Shown: positions 52,115 to 61,981, numbered from the stretch's first letter. The stretch: 64,000 nt of DNA from Balneola sp. MJW-20 (GCF_040811775.1 NZ_JBFNXW010000001.1:124001-188000); one strand, 5' to 3'. The notes: generated from the letters alone by a model not told the origin. Made by a program: numbers and translations.

Positions 52115-53599
52115 TTACTTGAACAGTTCGGCCAGATCTGCTTTTCGTACTTTACCGGTAGCTGTCTTTGGTAATTCAGAGACTACTTTCAGCATCTTCG
52201 GTACTTTGAAATCCATCAGCTTATTTTTCAACTGATCACGGACGGTATTCAAATCGGGGGTAGTGCCATTGGTCAGAGTCACGATTGCCGTAACCTTTTG
52301 GCCCCATTCTTCATCCGGCAGTCCGATTACGGCAGCTTCCCGGATCTCAGGTAGTTTTTCGAGTGCTTCTTCCACTTCAACCGGATTTACATTCTCTCCA
52401 CCGGTTACGATAAGATCGGTTCTTCTGCTTTCAATAAAGAGTTGTCCGAAGCCATTCAAATGACCATAGTCACCGGTTTTGAACCATCCTTCATTATCAA
52501 ATCGTCCGGTATTATCTTTTTCGCGAAAATAGGAATCAATGACCTGCGGTCCCCTGAGCCAGATCTCACCGGATTGATTCTTTCCCAGTTCAAAGCCGTC
52601 TTCATCACGGATCTGCAGTTCGTTGGGTGGAAATGGTTTACCCACACTTTTAAAAGGAGTGTACATCCCTGATGGAGCAAGTAAAGGATTGGCGATGATT
52701 TGTGCACAGGTTTCAGTCATACCATAACTTGAGACGATCGGAATTCCACGTTCCACTGATTTACGCAGCAAAGTCTCAGAAACGGGACCGCCTCCCAGTA
52801 ATACACCCTGAAATTCCCGGTGTGTTTTAAAGAGGGGATCATCAAGCAGTCTTTTAAGCATAGTTGGTACAAAAGATGCGGCCTGAAACCTGGGATTTTC
52901 ACCTACGAATTCTTTGATCATCTCTTCTTTAAAATCAGATAGCCGGTAAATCGCTGAACCATAGATCAGCGATCTGAGAATGATCGATATTCCGCCAACA
53001 TGATTCAGAGGAAGGCATAATAACCAGAAATGATTGGGTTCCGGCCGGAAATTTCTTGCGGATGCCTCTGCAGCAACCATCATCTGCCTGCGTTTCAGAC
53101 TCACGATCTTTGGTTTGCCCGTGGTACCAGAGGTAAAGAAATATCCGAATGTCTTTTCTTCGTCCAGTTCTTCAAATTCTGAAAGATCTATATTGCGAAC
53201 ATCGAAGGTAAAGGCAGAAAGAAAAAAGTTTTCGTCGATCTGTACTCCGTCCTCTTCTCCAACACGTCGTCGATTGTTAGCATCACAAAAAGTGAGAACC
53301 GGGTCTAATTCTTCGAGGTAATCATTGAGTTCATCATCATCCAGCTTTGGACTGAGGGGTATGAACGGTATCCCTAATTTCCAGCAGGCAGCGATCGAAA
53401 AGATAAGTGCATCAGAGGACTCAGACAGAAAGGCAACTGGTCCCTTCAGTGAAGCCTCTTTTTCCTCGATTTTACTCTTAAAATAAGCCGTATACCGATC
53501 CAGATCGCGATAGGTATACATTCCCTGTTGGGATGCCATGAAGACGGTTTGAGGATCCGTCTTATTAAATTCAAAACTATGTAGTCTGGTTTTAAGCAC
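52115..53599 (-). CDS. menE: o-Succinylbenzoate--CoA ligase
   Basis: AMP-forming ligase of 494 residues placed in menaquinone synthesis by its position behind menC and menA. Motifs are GYFFTSGTTGKPKIVSLKRR (P-loop), SYGMTETCAQI, GWFKTGDYGHLN, and the C-terminal PKTATGKVRKADL with the adenylation lysine. It makes OSB-CoA for ring closure by MenB. The enzyme alone could be another acyl-CoA ligase, but the operon supports MenE. The gap to menC is two bases. Confidence 0.93.
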   Translation of the reverse strand: MLKTRLHSFEFNKTDPQTVFMASQQGMYTYRDLDRYTAYFKSKIEEKEASLKGPVAFLSESSDALIFSIAACWKLGIPFIPLSPKLDDDELNDYLEELDPVLTFCDANNRRRVGEEDGVQIDENFFLSAFTFDVRNIDLSEFEELDEEKTFGYFFTSGTTGKPKIVSLKRRQMMVAAEASARNFRPEPNHFWLLCLPLNHVGGISIILRSLIYGSAIYRLSDFKEEMIKEFVGENPRFQAASFVPTMLKRLLDDPLFKTHREFQGVLLGGGPVSETLLRKSVERGIPIVSSYGMTETCAQIIANPLLAPSGMYTPFKSVGKPFPPNELQIRDEDGFELGKNQSGEIWLRGPQVIDSYFREKDNTGRFDNEGWFKTGDYGHLNGFGQLFIESRRTDLIVTGGENVNPVEVEEALEKLPEIREAAVIGLPDEEWGQKVTAIVTLTNGTTPDLNTVRDQLKNKLMDFKVPKMLKVVSELPKTATGKVRKADLAELFK

Positions 53600-53601
53600 G
53601 T

Positions 53602-54669
53602 CTATATTTCATCCAGCAGTGATGCATCAGGGGTAAAGGGTATTCCTGGTTTTCCCGGAAAATGGTAACAGCCTTTTTGGATCTCAGTCAGAGTTGAAAG
53701 ATCTGAACTGAAGACAGAGCCGGTATCCAGGCCATGAGCAATATTCTTATTACCCAAGACAGAAGCAAGCTCAGCGATCATGGTTCTGCCCACAATGCTT
53801 TCAAGTGCGGTAGTAAACACAACCTTAATATTATGAGCATCGGCCATCTGTTTTGTTACGATAATATCGTGGATCTTCCCGAATAGCATCGGTTTAATTA
53901 TAAAGTATTGTACACTTTGCTTATCTGATAGTGCTTTAGCATCCGAAAAGTTCCGAAGTGATTCGTCTGCCGCAATGGGAACCGGGACAGAATCCGCAAC
54001 CGAATGAAGGATTTCGGGATCACCTGAAGCAACCGGTTGTTCACAATATTCAATATCATATTCTGCCAGCTCTTTCAGGATCTTGACGGCCTGTTCTTTG
54101 CTCCAGCATTCATTGGCATCCAGCCTGATCTTAATTCCTTTAAAATTTTCTCTGAGAGCAGTTATGATATCGATCAGTCTTTCTTTGTCAGTATCAGCCT
54201 TCAACTTAATGGTCTGATATCCTTTTCCGACTTTCTCAGACGTTTTTTTCAGGATGCGGTCTTTTTCTTCGAGGCCGGCTGTGAAATTAACTTTAACTTC
54301 ACCCGGTTTGTGACTACTGATCAACTCAGCTATACGGATACCTTTACGCTTTGACTGAAGATCATGCCATAACATATCCAGTCCGAAAGATAAAGAGGGG
54401 AAGCCATGGATCTGATCCATCACGGTAATGATCTGAGCAATGGACCCGTCTCTGAAAGATCCGGTAAGTATTTCTCTTTGAATATTGAGTACGCTGATCA
54501 CCTGTTCCAGTGATTCCTCCGAGAATCCGGGAAGCGGGGCGATCTCACCATAGGCAACGATCTCACCTTCCGAATACTCTAAAATAATACCCTCCCGGTG
54601 TGTATAAGTTCTACCCGACACTTTGAAAGGGGACCGGAAGGGGAGGTGATATTTGAACAATTTCAGCAT
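53602..54669 (-). CDS. menC: o-Succinylbenzoate synthase
   Basis: A 355-residue enolase-superfamily enzyme that dehydrates SHCHC to o-succinylbenzoate. The barrel carries the expected residues: catalytic lysines in YQTIKLKAD, metal ligands in IRLDANECW, EYCEQPV and PIAADESL, and the second lysine in YFIIKPMLFG. The N-terminal capping domain is present. The start ATG directly follows the menA stop codon. It may also have dipeptide epimerase activity, as some relatives do, but the men context argues for OSB synthase. Confidence 0.93.
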   Translation of the reverse strand: MLKLFKYHLPFRSPFKVSGRTYTHREGIILEYSEGEIVAYGEIAPLPGFSEESLEQVISVLNIQREILTGSFRDGSIAQIITVMDQIHGFPSLSFGLDMLWHDLQSKRKGIRIAELISSHKPGEVKVNFTAGLEEKDRILKKTSEKVGKGYQTIKLKADTDKERLIDIITALRENFKGIKIRLDANECWSKEQAVKILKELAEYDIEYCEQPVASGDPEILHSVADSVPVPIAADESLRNFSDAKALSDKQSVQYFIIKPMLFGKIHDIIVTKQMADAHNIKVVFTTALESIVGRTMIAELASVLGNKNIAHGLDTGSVFSSDLSTLTEIQKGCYHFPGKPGIPFTPDASLLDEI

Positions 54670-55557
54670 TCAGTTCAGAAGAATTCCAATAGAGAACAGA
54701 ATCCCGAACAGCACCATGAACCGCGCAGTTCGCTCCAGGGTATTATTTAATACCAGTTTATTATCGTCGGTCCAGATCTTATAAACTTCATCAATGGCCA
54801 TGGGGGCAATCAGCAGGGGCAGGAAGATCCAGAGATTATGGTCCAGTTTAAAATAAAAATGAGGGGTGATCGCATAAGCCAGCAGGATCATCAAAGTATA
54901 TTCCCATTTAAGAGCCCGATCTCCAAGTAAGACTCCCAGCGTTTTTTTGCCGGACTTTTTATCCTGCTCAACGTCACGCAGGTTATTGATGACCAGTATA
55001 TTCGTACAAAGTGCTCCCACTGCAAGCGATGCCCAGAATGATTCTACTGACCACTCTAGCGCATTTACATAATAGGTGGTCATGACAGCTACCAGTCCAA
55101 AAAATAGAAAGACAAATACATCTCCGAGACCGTTGTAACCCAGAGGGTAGGGGCCTCCGGTATATAATATTCCAAATAATAGAGACAGCAATCCAATGAT
55201 AAGAATGGTGTAACCCCCAATATAGACGAGATACAGTCCCAGCAGGAAGGCCAGTCCCATACTTAATATGGTGGCATTGAGCATGGTTTTTGGGGCAACC
55301 AATCCGGCAGCAGTTGCACGTCGAAATCCGATTCTTTCATCCGTATCAGATCCTTTGATATAGTCGAAGTAATCGTTTGCGAAATTAGTACCGATCTGAA
55401 TGAGAAATGCACAGATGAGTGCAACAATGGTAGTATCCCAGCGGAACATGGTATCGGAATACGCCAGGCTGGCTCCGACGAATACGGGCACGAAAGCAGC
55501 AGCTAATGTCTTCGGACGCGAGGCTTCTACCCAGATCTTGATCTTAGAATCGCTCAA
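54670..55557 (-). CDS. menA: 1,4-Dihydroxy-2-naphthoate polyprenyltransferase
   Basis: A 295-residue UbiA-family membrane prenyltransferase that attaches the isoprenoid tail to DHNA. The first Asp-rich motif is NFANDYFDYIKGSDTDER (about residues 60-77) and the second region is NNLRDVEQDKKSGKKTLGV. Eight to nine TM segments are expected and visible as hydrophobic runs. It is the first gene of menA-menC-menE. The other men genes (menF, menD, menH, menB) are not in the window. Confidence 0.95.
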   Translation of the reverse strand: MSDSKIKIWVEASRPKTLAAAFVPVFVGASLAYSDTMFRWDTTIVALICAFLIQIGTNFANDYFDYIKGSDTDERIGFRRATAAGLVAPKTMLNATILSMGLAFLLGLYLVYIGGYTILIIGLLSLLFGILYTGGPYPLGYNGLGDVFVFLFFGLVAVMTTYYVNALEWSVESFWASLAVGALCTNILVINNLRDVEQDKKSGKKTLGVLLGDRALKWEYTLMILLAYAITPHFYFKLDHNLWIFLPLLIAPMAIDEVYKIWTDDNKLVLNNTLERTARFMVLFGILFSIGILLN

Positions 55558-55765
55558 TGGCTATTGTAATAATTTAAATGAATGTGGAAAAGTGTGAACA
55601 CAAAGATAAGACATATTATGAGGGCTTAAAAAATGAAGCTTCATCCATTATAGGTAAATAATCTTAGGTTTGAGAGCATATATCCACATATAAACTTAAA
55701 TATTTAAATATCAAATTTATTTCACCTGTTAAAATTAATTGTGGAAAAAAAACTCCTAAAAAATA

Positions 55766-55797
55766 TTGAGTCATTTCTTAAATACGCCTTATATTTG
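55766..55797 (+). promoter_or_regulatory. Bacteroidota-type promoter of glutamine synthetase III gene
   Basis: A -33 TTG (55766-55768) and a -7 TATATTTG (55790-55797, exact TAnnTTTG) are 21 bases apart, giving a leader of about 30 bases to the ATG at 55836. Upstream is a very A+T-rich stretch (55680-55760). This is the best promoter match in the window. Confidence 0.65.
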
Positions 55798-55835
55798 CCC
55801 TGTCTAATTTCTAATCAAATCATTTACACTCACTC

Positions 55836-58010
55836 ATGTCAAAGGTAACTCAGAGATACGATAACCTGGCAGCCGCTCAAAACTGGAAGCCGGGCAGCGC
55901 TGATACCAGCGCAATGGATATCCCTAAGATCTTCGGGGATAACACGCTCACTCTTGATAAGCTTAAGGAGAGGCTTCCGAAATCAGCCTGGAAAGATCTG
56001 AAAAAAACGATCGATGAAGGCGAAGAACTTAATATTAACGTAGCTGATGCAGTTGCACTGGCTATGAAAGACTGGGCTACTGAAAAAGGTGCGACGCACT
56101 TTACTCACTGGTTTCAGCCTCTGACCGGATCTACTGCTGAAAAGCATGATAGTTTCATTACTCCTAATCAGGGTGGTGGAGCTATGGCTTCTTTTTCCGG
56201 TAAAGACCTTATCCAGGGTGAGCCGGATGCTTCCAGTTTCCCTAGTGGAGGACTGAGAGCTACTTTTGAAGCCAGGGGATATACCGCCTGGGATCCTACT
56301 TCCCCGGCTTTTCTGGTTGAAAATCAGAACGGAACTTATCTTTCAATTCCTACTGCATTTGCATCCTGGAAGGGTGAAGCTCTGGATCATAAGACTCCGC
56401 TGCTTCGTTCCGTTGAGGCACTGAACAAGGCGGCTATGGATGCACTGCAGCTGTTTAATGTTCAGAGTAAGAGAGTTTCTTCTACGGTAGGTTGTGAGCA
56501 GGAGTATTTTCTGATCGATCAGGAGTTTTTCTACCGCCGTCCGGATCTGCTTACTTCAGGTCGTACGCTGGTTGGTGCAAAACCTCCGCGCGGACAGGAA
56601 CTGGATGATCATTATTTCGGATCTATACCGGAACGTGTTCTCTCATTCATGCTGGATGCAGAAAAAGAACTGTACAAGCTGGGTATTCCTGTAAAGACCC
56701 GTCACAATGAAGTGGCTCCATCTCAATATGAGATCGCTCCGATCTTTGAATTATCCAATGTGGCGGCAGATCATCAGCAGCTGACCATGATGATTCTTGA
56801 GAGAGTTGCCAGAAAATACGGACTTGAGTGCCTGATGCATGAAAAGCCATTTGACGGAATGAATGGAAGCGGAAAGCATCTGAACTGGTCGCTGAGTACT
56901 GCGGAAGGAGACAACCTTCTTGAGCCGGGTGATAACCCGCACGACAATATGCAGTTCCTGTTCTTCCTGACCTCGGTACTGCTTGCAGTATATCGTCATC
57001 AGGATCTGCTCCGCGTATCTGTGGCTCATGCCGGAAATGACCATCGATTAGGTGCAAATGAAGCGCCTCCTGCGATCATATCAGCATTCATCGGTGATCA
57101 GCTGAATGATGTGATCGAACAGCTAATAGCCGGGGGAGCAAAGAGTTCAAAACAAGGGGGACTGTTAGGACTGGGAACACCCGTTCTTCCAAATCTGCCA
57201 AAACATGCGGGAGACCGTAACCGAACTTCCCCTTTTGCATTTACCGGAAATAAATTTGAATTCCGCGCATTGGGATCAAGTCAGTCACCTTCATTCCCGA
57301 TCGTTGTTCTGAACACGATCGTTGCTGAAGCTATTGAGGATATGACCGCTGACCTCAAGAAAGCTATGAAGAGCAAGTCTATTGAGAAGTCCCTAGGCAA
57401 TGTGCTTAAGACCCGTCTTAAAGAATGTCAGGACATCATCTTCAATGGTGATGGATACTCCGACGACTGGCAAAAAGAAGCCGGTAAAAGAGGATTGTTA
57501 AATCTGAAAACTACACCGGATGCACTTCCTACGCTGAATTCCAAGGAAAATGTATCACTCTTTAAAAAGTACAAGGTACTGAACAAACGTGAGGTCGAAT
57601 CCCGACAGGAGATCTGGGCTGAGCAGTATATCACTACCCGTACTATAGAAGTGGATACGATCGAATCTATCGCAAAAACCATGATCTACCCGGCTGCCGT
57701 ACGATATATCGGGGAACTTGGTAAAGCAGTTGAAAGAGCAGAAGCTTCAGGTCTCGACAGCCAGGGATCCAGAAGTATGCTGGAAAAAGTAAATAACGGA
57801 TTGAACCGGCTCGGATCGGCTCTGGATAATCTGGCTGCAACTCAGGCAGATCTTTCCTACAAAGGAGTACTGGATCATGCCAAGAAGGTAGAATCAAAGG
57901 TACTTCCGGTTATGACTGAGATCCGGGATGCTGTAGACTTCCTTGAAAGGTATGTAGCGGACGATTACTGGCCATTACCGGTCTATCGTGAAATGTTGTT
58001 TATCAAATAA
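55836..58010 (+). CDS. glnN: Glutamine synthetase type III
   Basis: A 724-residue GSIII, which makes glutamine from glutamate, ammonia and ATP. The length (about 700-730) sets it apart from GSI (about 470) and GSII. Signatures are [48 protein letters not shown] (metal-binding glutamates), [15 protein letters not shown], and [15 protein letters not shown]. The C-terminal helical region after about residue 500 is typical of GSIII. It has its own promoter and terminator and is monocistronic. No nitrogen-regulator gene is adjacent. Confidence 0.97.
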   Translation: MSKVTQRYDNLAAAQNWKPGSADTSAMDIPKIFGDNTLTLDKLKERLPKSAWKDLKKTIDEGEELNINVADAVALAMKDWATEKGATHFTHWFQPLTGSTAEKHDSFITPNQGGGAMASFSGKDLIQGEPDASSFPSGGLRATFEARGYTAWDPTSPAFLVENQNGTYLSIPTAFASWKGEALDHKTPLLRSVEALNKAAMDALQLFNVQSKRVSSTVGCEQEYFLIDQEFFYRRPDLLTSGRTLVGAKPPRGQELDDHYFGSIPERVLSFMLDAEKELYKLGIPVKTRHNEVAPSQYEIAPIFELSNVAADHQQLTMMILERVARKYGLECLMHEKPFDGMNGSGKHLNWSLSTAEGDNLLEPGDNPHDNMQFLFFLTSVLLAVYRHQDLLRVSVAHAGNDHRLGANEAPPAIISAFIGDQLNDVIEQLIAGGAKSSKQGGLLGLGTPVLPNLPKHAGDRNRTSPFAFTGNKFEFRALGSSQSPSFPIVVLNTIVAEAIEDMTADLKKAMKSKSIEKSLGNVLKTRLKECQDIIFNGDGYSDDWQKEAGKRGLLNLKTTPDALPTLNSKENVSLFKKYKVLNKREVESRQEIWAEQYITTRTIEVDTIESIAKTMIYPAAVRYIGELGKAVERAEASGLDSQGSRSMLEKVNNGLNRLGSALDNLAATQADLSYKGVLDHAKKVESKVLPVMTEIRDAVDFLERYVADDYWPLPVYREMLFIK

Positions 58011-58035
58011 AGTGATATCAGCCAGATAATGTATT

Positions 58036-58070
58036 AAGCCCCGCTTTGAATATTAAAGCGGGGCTTTTAT
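58036..58070 (+). terminator. Rho-independent terminator of glnN
   Basis: Perfect 12-bp G+C-rich stem (AAGCCCCGCTTT / AAAGCGGGGCTT) with a 7-base loop, followed by TTATG. Confidence 0.88.
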
Positions 58071-58102
58071 GTTATAGATATGTAAAACCCTTTAGATCAA
58101 CG

Positions 58103-58438
58103 ATGATGGATATCAGCTGGAGTGATTTTGAAAAGGTAGACCTGAGGATCGGACGTATAATTGAAGCGGAAGTCTTCAGCGAAGCTATCAAACCTGCCTA
58201 TAAACTGAAGATCGATTTCGGCCCTGAAATAGGCATCAAGAGGTCCTCCGCTCAGATCACGGAACAGTATAGTCCGGAGAATTTAATCGGTAAGCTGATC
58301 ATTGGTGTAGTAAACTTCCCTCCTAAGCAGATAGGTCCGTTTATGTCAGAATGCCTTGTGACCGGGTTTGAGACAGAATCGGGGGTGATATTAGCTTCAG
58401 CAGATAAAGAGGTTATGATAGGTTCGAAACTTTGCTAA
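58103..58438 (+). CDS. csaA: CsaA-like tRNA-binding-domain protein
   Basis: A 111-residue protein made of one EMAP-II/Trbp111-type OB fold that binds tRNA non-specifically and has been described as an export-related chaperone in Bacillus. Motifs are [15 protein letters not shown] near the start, [40 protein letters not shown] and the C-terminal VMIGSKLC. I begin at the paired ATGs 58103/58106, which give the family length; an open frame back to 58046 runs through the glnN terminator and is unlikely to be translated. Confidence 0.9.
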   Translation: MMDISWSDFEKVDLRIGRIIEAEVFSEAIKPAYKLKIDFGPEIGIKRSSAQITEQYSPENLIGKLIIGVVNFPPKQIGPFMSECLVTGFETESGVILASADKEVMIGSKLC

Positions 58439-58518
58439 ATTATGAAAGTATATTTAATGGCATTTTTTTGACAGCATTAGTGTTATATAAGATCTGAAAT
58501 TCATCATATAAATAGATA

Positions 58519-58977
58519 ATGACGCGATCACTTATTCTTGCAGCAGCCCTATTCTGCATGATCACCCCGGATACCCTTGCACAGGAGATCTCTTTTCCCG
58601 AAAGAAATAAACTACTGAATACATCCTCATTTACTCTGCAGATAGAAGGATTTAAGAAGGCTGAGGGTGAAGTCCGCGTTGCAATGTTTAGTTCTGAAGA
58701 GACTTATACCAAGGATCCTGTCCACGCTGTGGTTCTGCCGGTTAAGGACAATAAAGTGATCTGGACGGTAGATGACCTGCCCTTTGGTGACTATGCCATC
58801 GCTGTTTACCATGATAAAAATACCAACGGCAAGCTGGACACTAATTTCCTGGGAATACCCAAAGAGGCTTATGGATTCTCAAACAATGCCCGGGGTAAAT
58901 TTGGTCCGGCCTCGTGGAAAGATGCGAGTTTTGCCGTAAAGGCTGAGAATATAGAGCATCAGATCTCGATCAAGTAA
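58519..58977 (+). CDS. DUF2141 secreted protein
   Basis: A 152-residue exported protein (signal peptide about residues 1-21, ending DTLAQ). The DUF2141 fold is recognisable from EGEVRVAMFSSEETY, VDDLPFGDYAIAVYHDKNTNGKLDTNFLGIPKEAYGFSNNA (in parts) and the GPASWKDASFAV segment. The DKNTNGKLD loop resembles a calcium-binding loop. Function of the family is unknown; it is probably periplasmic or surface exposed. It ends in a strong terminator and is a single gene. Confidence 0.88.
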   Translation: MTRSLILAAALFCMITPDTLAQEISFPERNKLLNTSSFTLQIEGFKKAEGEVRVAMFSSEETYTKDPVHAVVLPVKDNKVIWTVDDLPFGDYAIAVYHDKNTNGKLDTNFLGIPKEAYGFSNNARGKFGPASWKDASFAVKAENIEHQISIK

Positions 58978-58986
58978 GCTAAACGG

Positions 58987-59033
58987 CACGAAATGTCGTT
59001 TTCGTGACTTCACATGAAGATGTGAATTTTTTT
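58987..59033 (+). terminator. Two adjacent hairpins; second is a canonical terminator
   Basis: First hairpin CACGAAA / TTTCGTG with a 6-base loop (58987-59006). Second hairpin TTCACAT / ATGTGAA with loop GAAG (59009-59026), followed by seven T. The first could alternatively pair as AAACGGCA / TGTCGTTT. Confidence 0.85.
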
Positions 59034-59088
59034 GATGATGCACTGCCCGTAATTACGAGCAGACTTCTTTAATCAAACAGGAGGCATC

Positions 59089-59685
59089 ATGAAACGCTTA
59101 CAAATATTACTCAGCCTGATACTCATTATATCTGTCGGAATGAATGCAAAAGCTGCTGATAAAACGACAGTAAATAATCCTGTTATCATCTTAAGTGTAA
59201 ATGATCACTATGATCAGACTATTAAGAGGGAAGTCAGAGAACTCAACAGGTTTAAAAAGCTTACAGATCGTTATTTACGTCAGCGGGAGAAAGGGCAGAG
59301 GGTTTCGGCCAGACATACACTCCGGCAGATCGCAAGCTTAATAAACGCTGAAGTAAGTCAGACTAAAAATAAGTACCGTTATGAACTCAGGTTCTCAGGT
59401 GAATTCAGGTCCGGTGCTGAATTATACCGCAGGCGAACCAGTCAGTATTCGAAAAGGAGACCAGATAATTCTTACCGAAGAAGATCGGACTCGCGCATCA
59501 TAGATCTCTACCGGTCTCAACTGATCCGGCAGCGCTCTTTGCAAATAGAAATCAATGATCTGATAAGTTCAGGTTACTATTTCGATGTCGTACTTGCAGA
59601 TAAGATCATATCCTTTGAACAAACATTGAGAGACGAGGTCCAGCTGCTGACCGGTAGCGCCGGAAGAATTAGTACCCGCAGGTGA
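59089..59685 (+). CDS. Secreted, strongly basic protein of unknown function
   Basis: A 198-residue protein with a signal peptide (about residues 1-22, ending NAKAA) and a very strong ribosome binding site (AGGAGG, 6 bases before the ATG). The mature part is rich in Arg and Lys, including RRRTSQYSKRRPDNSYRRRSD (in two runs, about residues 114-135), and looks helical at both ends. I do not recognise a family. The charge suggests binding to nucleic acid or polyanionic surface material, which is inference. It follows a terminator, so it has its own promoter, and converges on the next gene with abutting stop codons. Confidence 0.6.
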   Translation: MKRLQILLSLILIISVGMNAKAADKTTVNNPVIILSVNDHYDQTIKREVRELNRFKKLTDRYLRQREKGQRVSARHTLRQIASLINAEVSQTKNKYRYELRFSGEFRSGAELYRRRTSQYSKRRPDNSYRRRSDSRIIDLYRSQLIRQRSLQIEINDLISSGYYFDVVLADKIISFEQTLRDEVQLLTGSAGRISTRR

Positions 59686-59964
59686 TCATAATACATCCTG
59701 CAGATCTGGATCTTTGGATATAACCGACCGGGCGAAAGGACACAAAGGTAAAACGGTGAGTTGCTGCTTACGGGCAAATTCAACAACATGATCGACCAGT
59801 TTTTTACCGAGTCCTTCTCCCCGGTTTTTGTCGTTAACCTGGGTGTGATCAATGATGATCTTATCGGAACCGGCTTTTGAATAGGTAATTTCAGCTGCTG
59901 TACCTGTATCATCTTCAATATAAAACCTGCCTTTTGTCTCGCTTTCTTCGTGCAAAATGTCCAT
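59686..59964 (-). CDS. GNAT-like N-acetyltransferase (YjdJ/COG2388 type)
   Basis: A 92-residue small acetyltransferase. The core reads GRFYIEDDTGTAAEITYSK, then DHTQVNDKNRGEGLGKKLVDH (acetyl-CoA loop RGEGLG) and LTVLPLCPFARSVI, the characteristic end of the COG2388 group with its C-P-F/Y. I use ATG 59964 because it gives the usual family length; 32 further codons upstream are open but resemble no known N-terminus. Substrate unknown. The gene abuts the convergent basic protein gene. Confidence 0.85.
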   Translation of the reverse strand: MDILHEESETKGRFYIEDDTGTAAEITYSKAGSDKIIIDHTQVNDKNRGEGLGKKLVDHVVEFARKQQLTVLPLCPFARSVISKDPDLQDVL

Positions 59965-60098
59965 AGAATCCTGATTTCTCCCGATAGTTATAACCACAGA
60001 AGAGGAATTTAATGTTTTGTTCAGAGAAAATAACCGGTCGAATAAGACCATGAAATCCAATACATTAAATTATAATTGAATACTTAAATCGGGATATT

Positions 60099-60596
60099 AT
60101 GAAGAAGAAACTTCCGGCATCTTTACTCATCATCATTTTCAGTTACTTTCTGGTGAGTGTGGCACTGATAGCCACCGCTGCTTCCAATTCTTCCATATTG
60201 GTAAATACTCCGGTGTTTTATACCGGTCTCGTATTTCTGATATTTTCTGTTCTTCTTTGGGTGGGTCTGAGCAAAGTGAGAATGGTTGCTATAGTATTGT
60301 CTTCATTGTTTGCTTCATTTCTACTGGTTGTATTCATCTACATGATACTGGGAAAGGCGACCATAAATCTGACGGTGGACCTGGATAGCCTGACCCTTCC
60401 GGTGGGAATGAGCATTATTTATATCGCCGTTCTTTTGTTGATCAGTTTCATGGCCTGGCAGCTTAAAGCTTTATTCTCCGCTGATATTAAGGCTTATTTT
60501 GAGAATGAGGTAAAAGTAGTTCGGGTGGATACTGACACTAAAACAACGGAAGACTCACCGCCAGCAGATAATGATGGTGATATTAAAGAAGAATAA
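60099..60596 (+). CDS. Small four-TM membrane protein, unknown
   Basis: A 165-residue protein with four hydrophobic segments (about residues 6-28, 40-57, 64-86, 102-123) and an acidic, proline-containing cytoplasmic tail (TTEDSPPADNDGDIKEE). No family recognised. It is divergent from the small acetyltransferase gene, 38 bases from its longest possible start, and ends at a bidirectional terminator shared with the amidohydrolase operon. Confidence 0.6.
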   Translation: MKKKLPASLLIIIFSYFLVSVALIATAASNSSILVNTPVFYTGLVFLIFSVLLWVGLSKVRMVAIVLSSLFASFLLVVFIYMILGKATINLTVDLDSLTLPVGMSIIYIAVLLLISFMAWQLKALFSADIKAYFENEVKVVRVDTDTKTTEDSPPADNDGDIKEE

Positions 60597-60621
60597 AGCA
60601 TTGCATTGAGTACAAACAAAA

Positions 60622-60650
60622 AAAGGCGACCCGTCCGGATCGCCTTTAAT
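60622..60650. terminator. Bidirectional terminator between convergent genes
   Basis: AAAGGCGA / TCGCCTTT with inner CCG/CGG pairing; A run before and TTTAAT after, so usable on both strands. Confidence 0.8.
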
Positions 60651-60676
60651 ATCATACAGACATCAGAAGGGAATAG

Positions 60677-61981
60677 TTATCCATCTGTTCTTTCTGCGTT
60701 CTTCTGTACTCCCGGAGTACGGTTCAGGAACTCATCATAGAGCCTTAGCTGTCTGCTGGTCATAGGGATGAGATATCCGTCAATGAATACATCCACGATG
60801 TCGGTTGAGGTCTGAAAGGGATCCCCGGTTGCCACAAAGAGGTTTGCTTTCTTACCTACTTCTATGGAACCAAGCTGGTCGCCCACACCCATGATCTCCG
60901 CAGCATTGATCGTAATGGCCTTGAGTGCTTCTTCACGTCCCATGCCATACGCTGCGGCAAAACCGGCATTGTAGGGCAGGTTACGGGAGTTCTCGGTGTC
61001 ACTGCTTCGCAGCGCCACTTTTACACCTGCTTTCTGCATAACACCCGGATTTGCATATGCTGCATCATAGTTATCAGAACCCCTGGTTGGAGTGGATAAT
61101 ACCGGTCCTGCAATTACAGGAATGCCGGATTCAGCCAGTTCTTCTGCGACTCTCCAGCCTTCAGAAACACCCATGAATACCACTTTCTCGTATCCACGAT
61201 CCTCAACCCACTCAATGGCACTCAGGATATCTTTCGCAGCATCAACCTCTATGTAGAGGAGCATTTCACCATTTACGACTTCTGCCAGTGCTTCCATCTC
61301 AGGATAATAGCGGGCGTCAGGTGAATCCTGCACTTTGGCATAGAGTTCAGCTCTGTCCCAGGTCTCATTGATGGTTTCAAGGGCACGTTTGCGTGCTTCT
61401 TCTGCCTGCTGCTGTGTCTGGCGTCTTCTTCGTGCAGAAGAAGGAAAGTTCATGACCACCCCTTTGGAGCCGGCAAACATCTGATCCGGAGTATAACCGA
61501 AGAGATTGATGGTCGCAGCGGTTCCAGGCAGGACTCCACCGCTGGGGAGGGTCAGGGCAGTGGTAACACCGCTGACTCTGGTTACCGGAATGGCTACAGA
61601 ATTCGGGTTTACCGCAGTAAGTGCCTGCATCTGTGGGGTTACATTTCCGAATTCCCGGTAATCCTGCGCCTCGTCAATACTTCCGATCTCATTCAGTCCC
61701 AGCTGGGTTCCTGAATCAATCATGCCGGGATATATCTCACGGCCATTGTAGTCGAATACTTCCGCATCACTGGGAATATTCACATTAGCGCCTACGGCTT
61801 CAATGACCCCATTGTTGATGATGATCGTACCATTCTCGATCACTCCGTTGGTAACCGTGTAGATCTTTGCGTTGGTAAGCGCAAATTTACCTCCACGGGC
61901 TTTTTCAACGCTGCCGTCCTGTGCAAGTCCGGCTAAAGGAATGAGCGTGAATACGATCAGTAATGATAATAGATTTTTCAT
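60677..61981 (-). CDS. Secreted amidohydrolase-like protein lacking the HxH metal motif
   Basis: A 434-residue amidohydrolase-superfamily protein with a signal peptide (about residues 1-20, ending AGLAQ). The strand-1 motif that normally reads G-x-I-D-x-H-x-H is here YPGMIDSGTQLGLNEIG, so both histidine ligands are missing, and I see no clear His at the later ligand positions. The C-terminal motif GSIEVGKKANLFVATGDP is kept. It may bind rather than hydrolyse, or use other ligands. I start at ATG 61981 (ribosome binding site AAGGAAG); an open frame upstream is inside the previous gene. Third of three consecutive amidohydrolase genes. Confidence 0.82.
   Translation of the reverse strand: MKNLLSLLIVFTLIPLAGLAQDGSVEKARGGKFALTNAKIYTVTNGVIENGTIIINNGVIEAVGANVNIPSDAEVFDYNGREIYPGMIDSGTQLGLNEIGSIDEAQDYREFGNVTPQMQALTAVNPNSVAIPVTRVSGVTTALTLPSGGVLPGTAATINLFGYTPDQMFAGSKGVVMNFPSSARRRRQTQQQAEEARKRALETINETWDRAELYAKVQDSPDARYYPEMEALAEVVNGEMLLYIEVDAAKDILSAIEWVEDRGYEKVVFMGVSEGWRVAEELAESGIPVIAGPVLSTPTRGSDNYDAAYANPGVMQKAGVKVALRSSDTENSRNLPYNAGFAAAYGMGREEALKAITINAAEIMGVGDQLGSIEVGKKANLFVATGDPFQTSTDIVDVFIDGYLIPMTSRQLRLYDEFLNRTPGVQKNAERTDG

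Noticed and set aside
52091-52118. Possible heptads between the hydroxylase and menE genes
   Set aside because: Only columns 4 and 5 repeat over three units; not above what chance could give.
55633-55644. Palindrome ATGAAGCTTCAT followed by T residues on the minus strand
   Set aside because: It looks like a terminator but no minus-strand gene ends there; it lies upstream of menA. Probably chance in A+T-rich sequence.
58046-58102. N-terminal extension of CsaA
   Set aside because: It would be translated from within the glnN terminator stem, and the family starts at the ATG pair 58103/58106.
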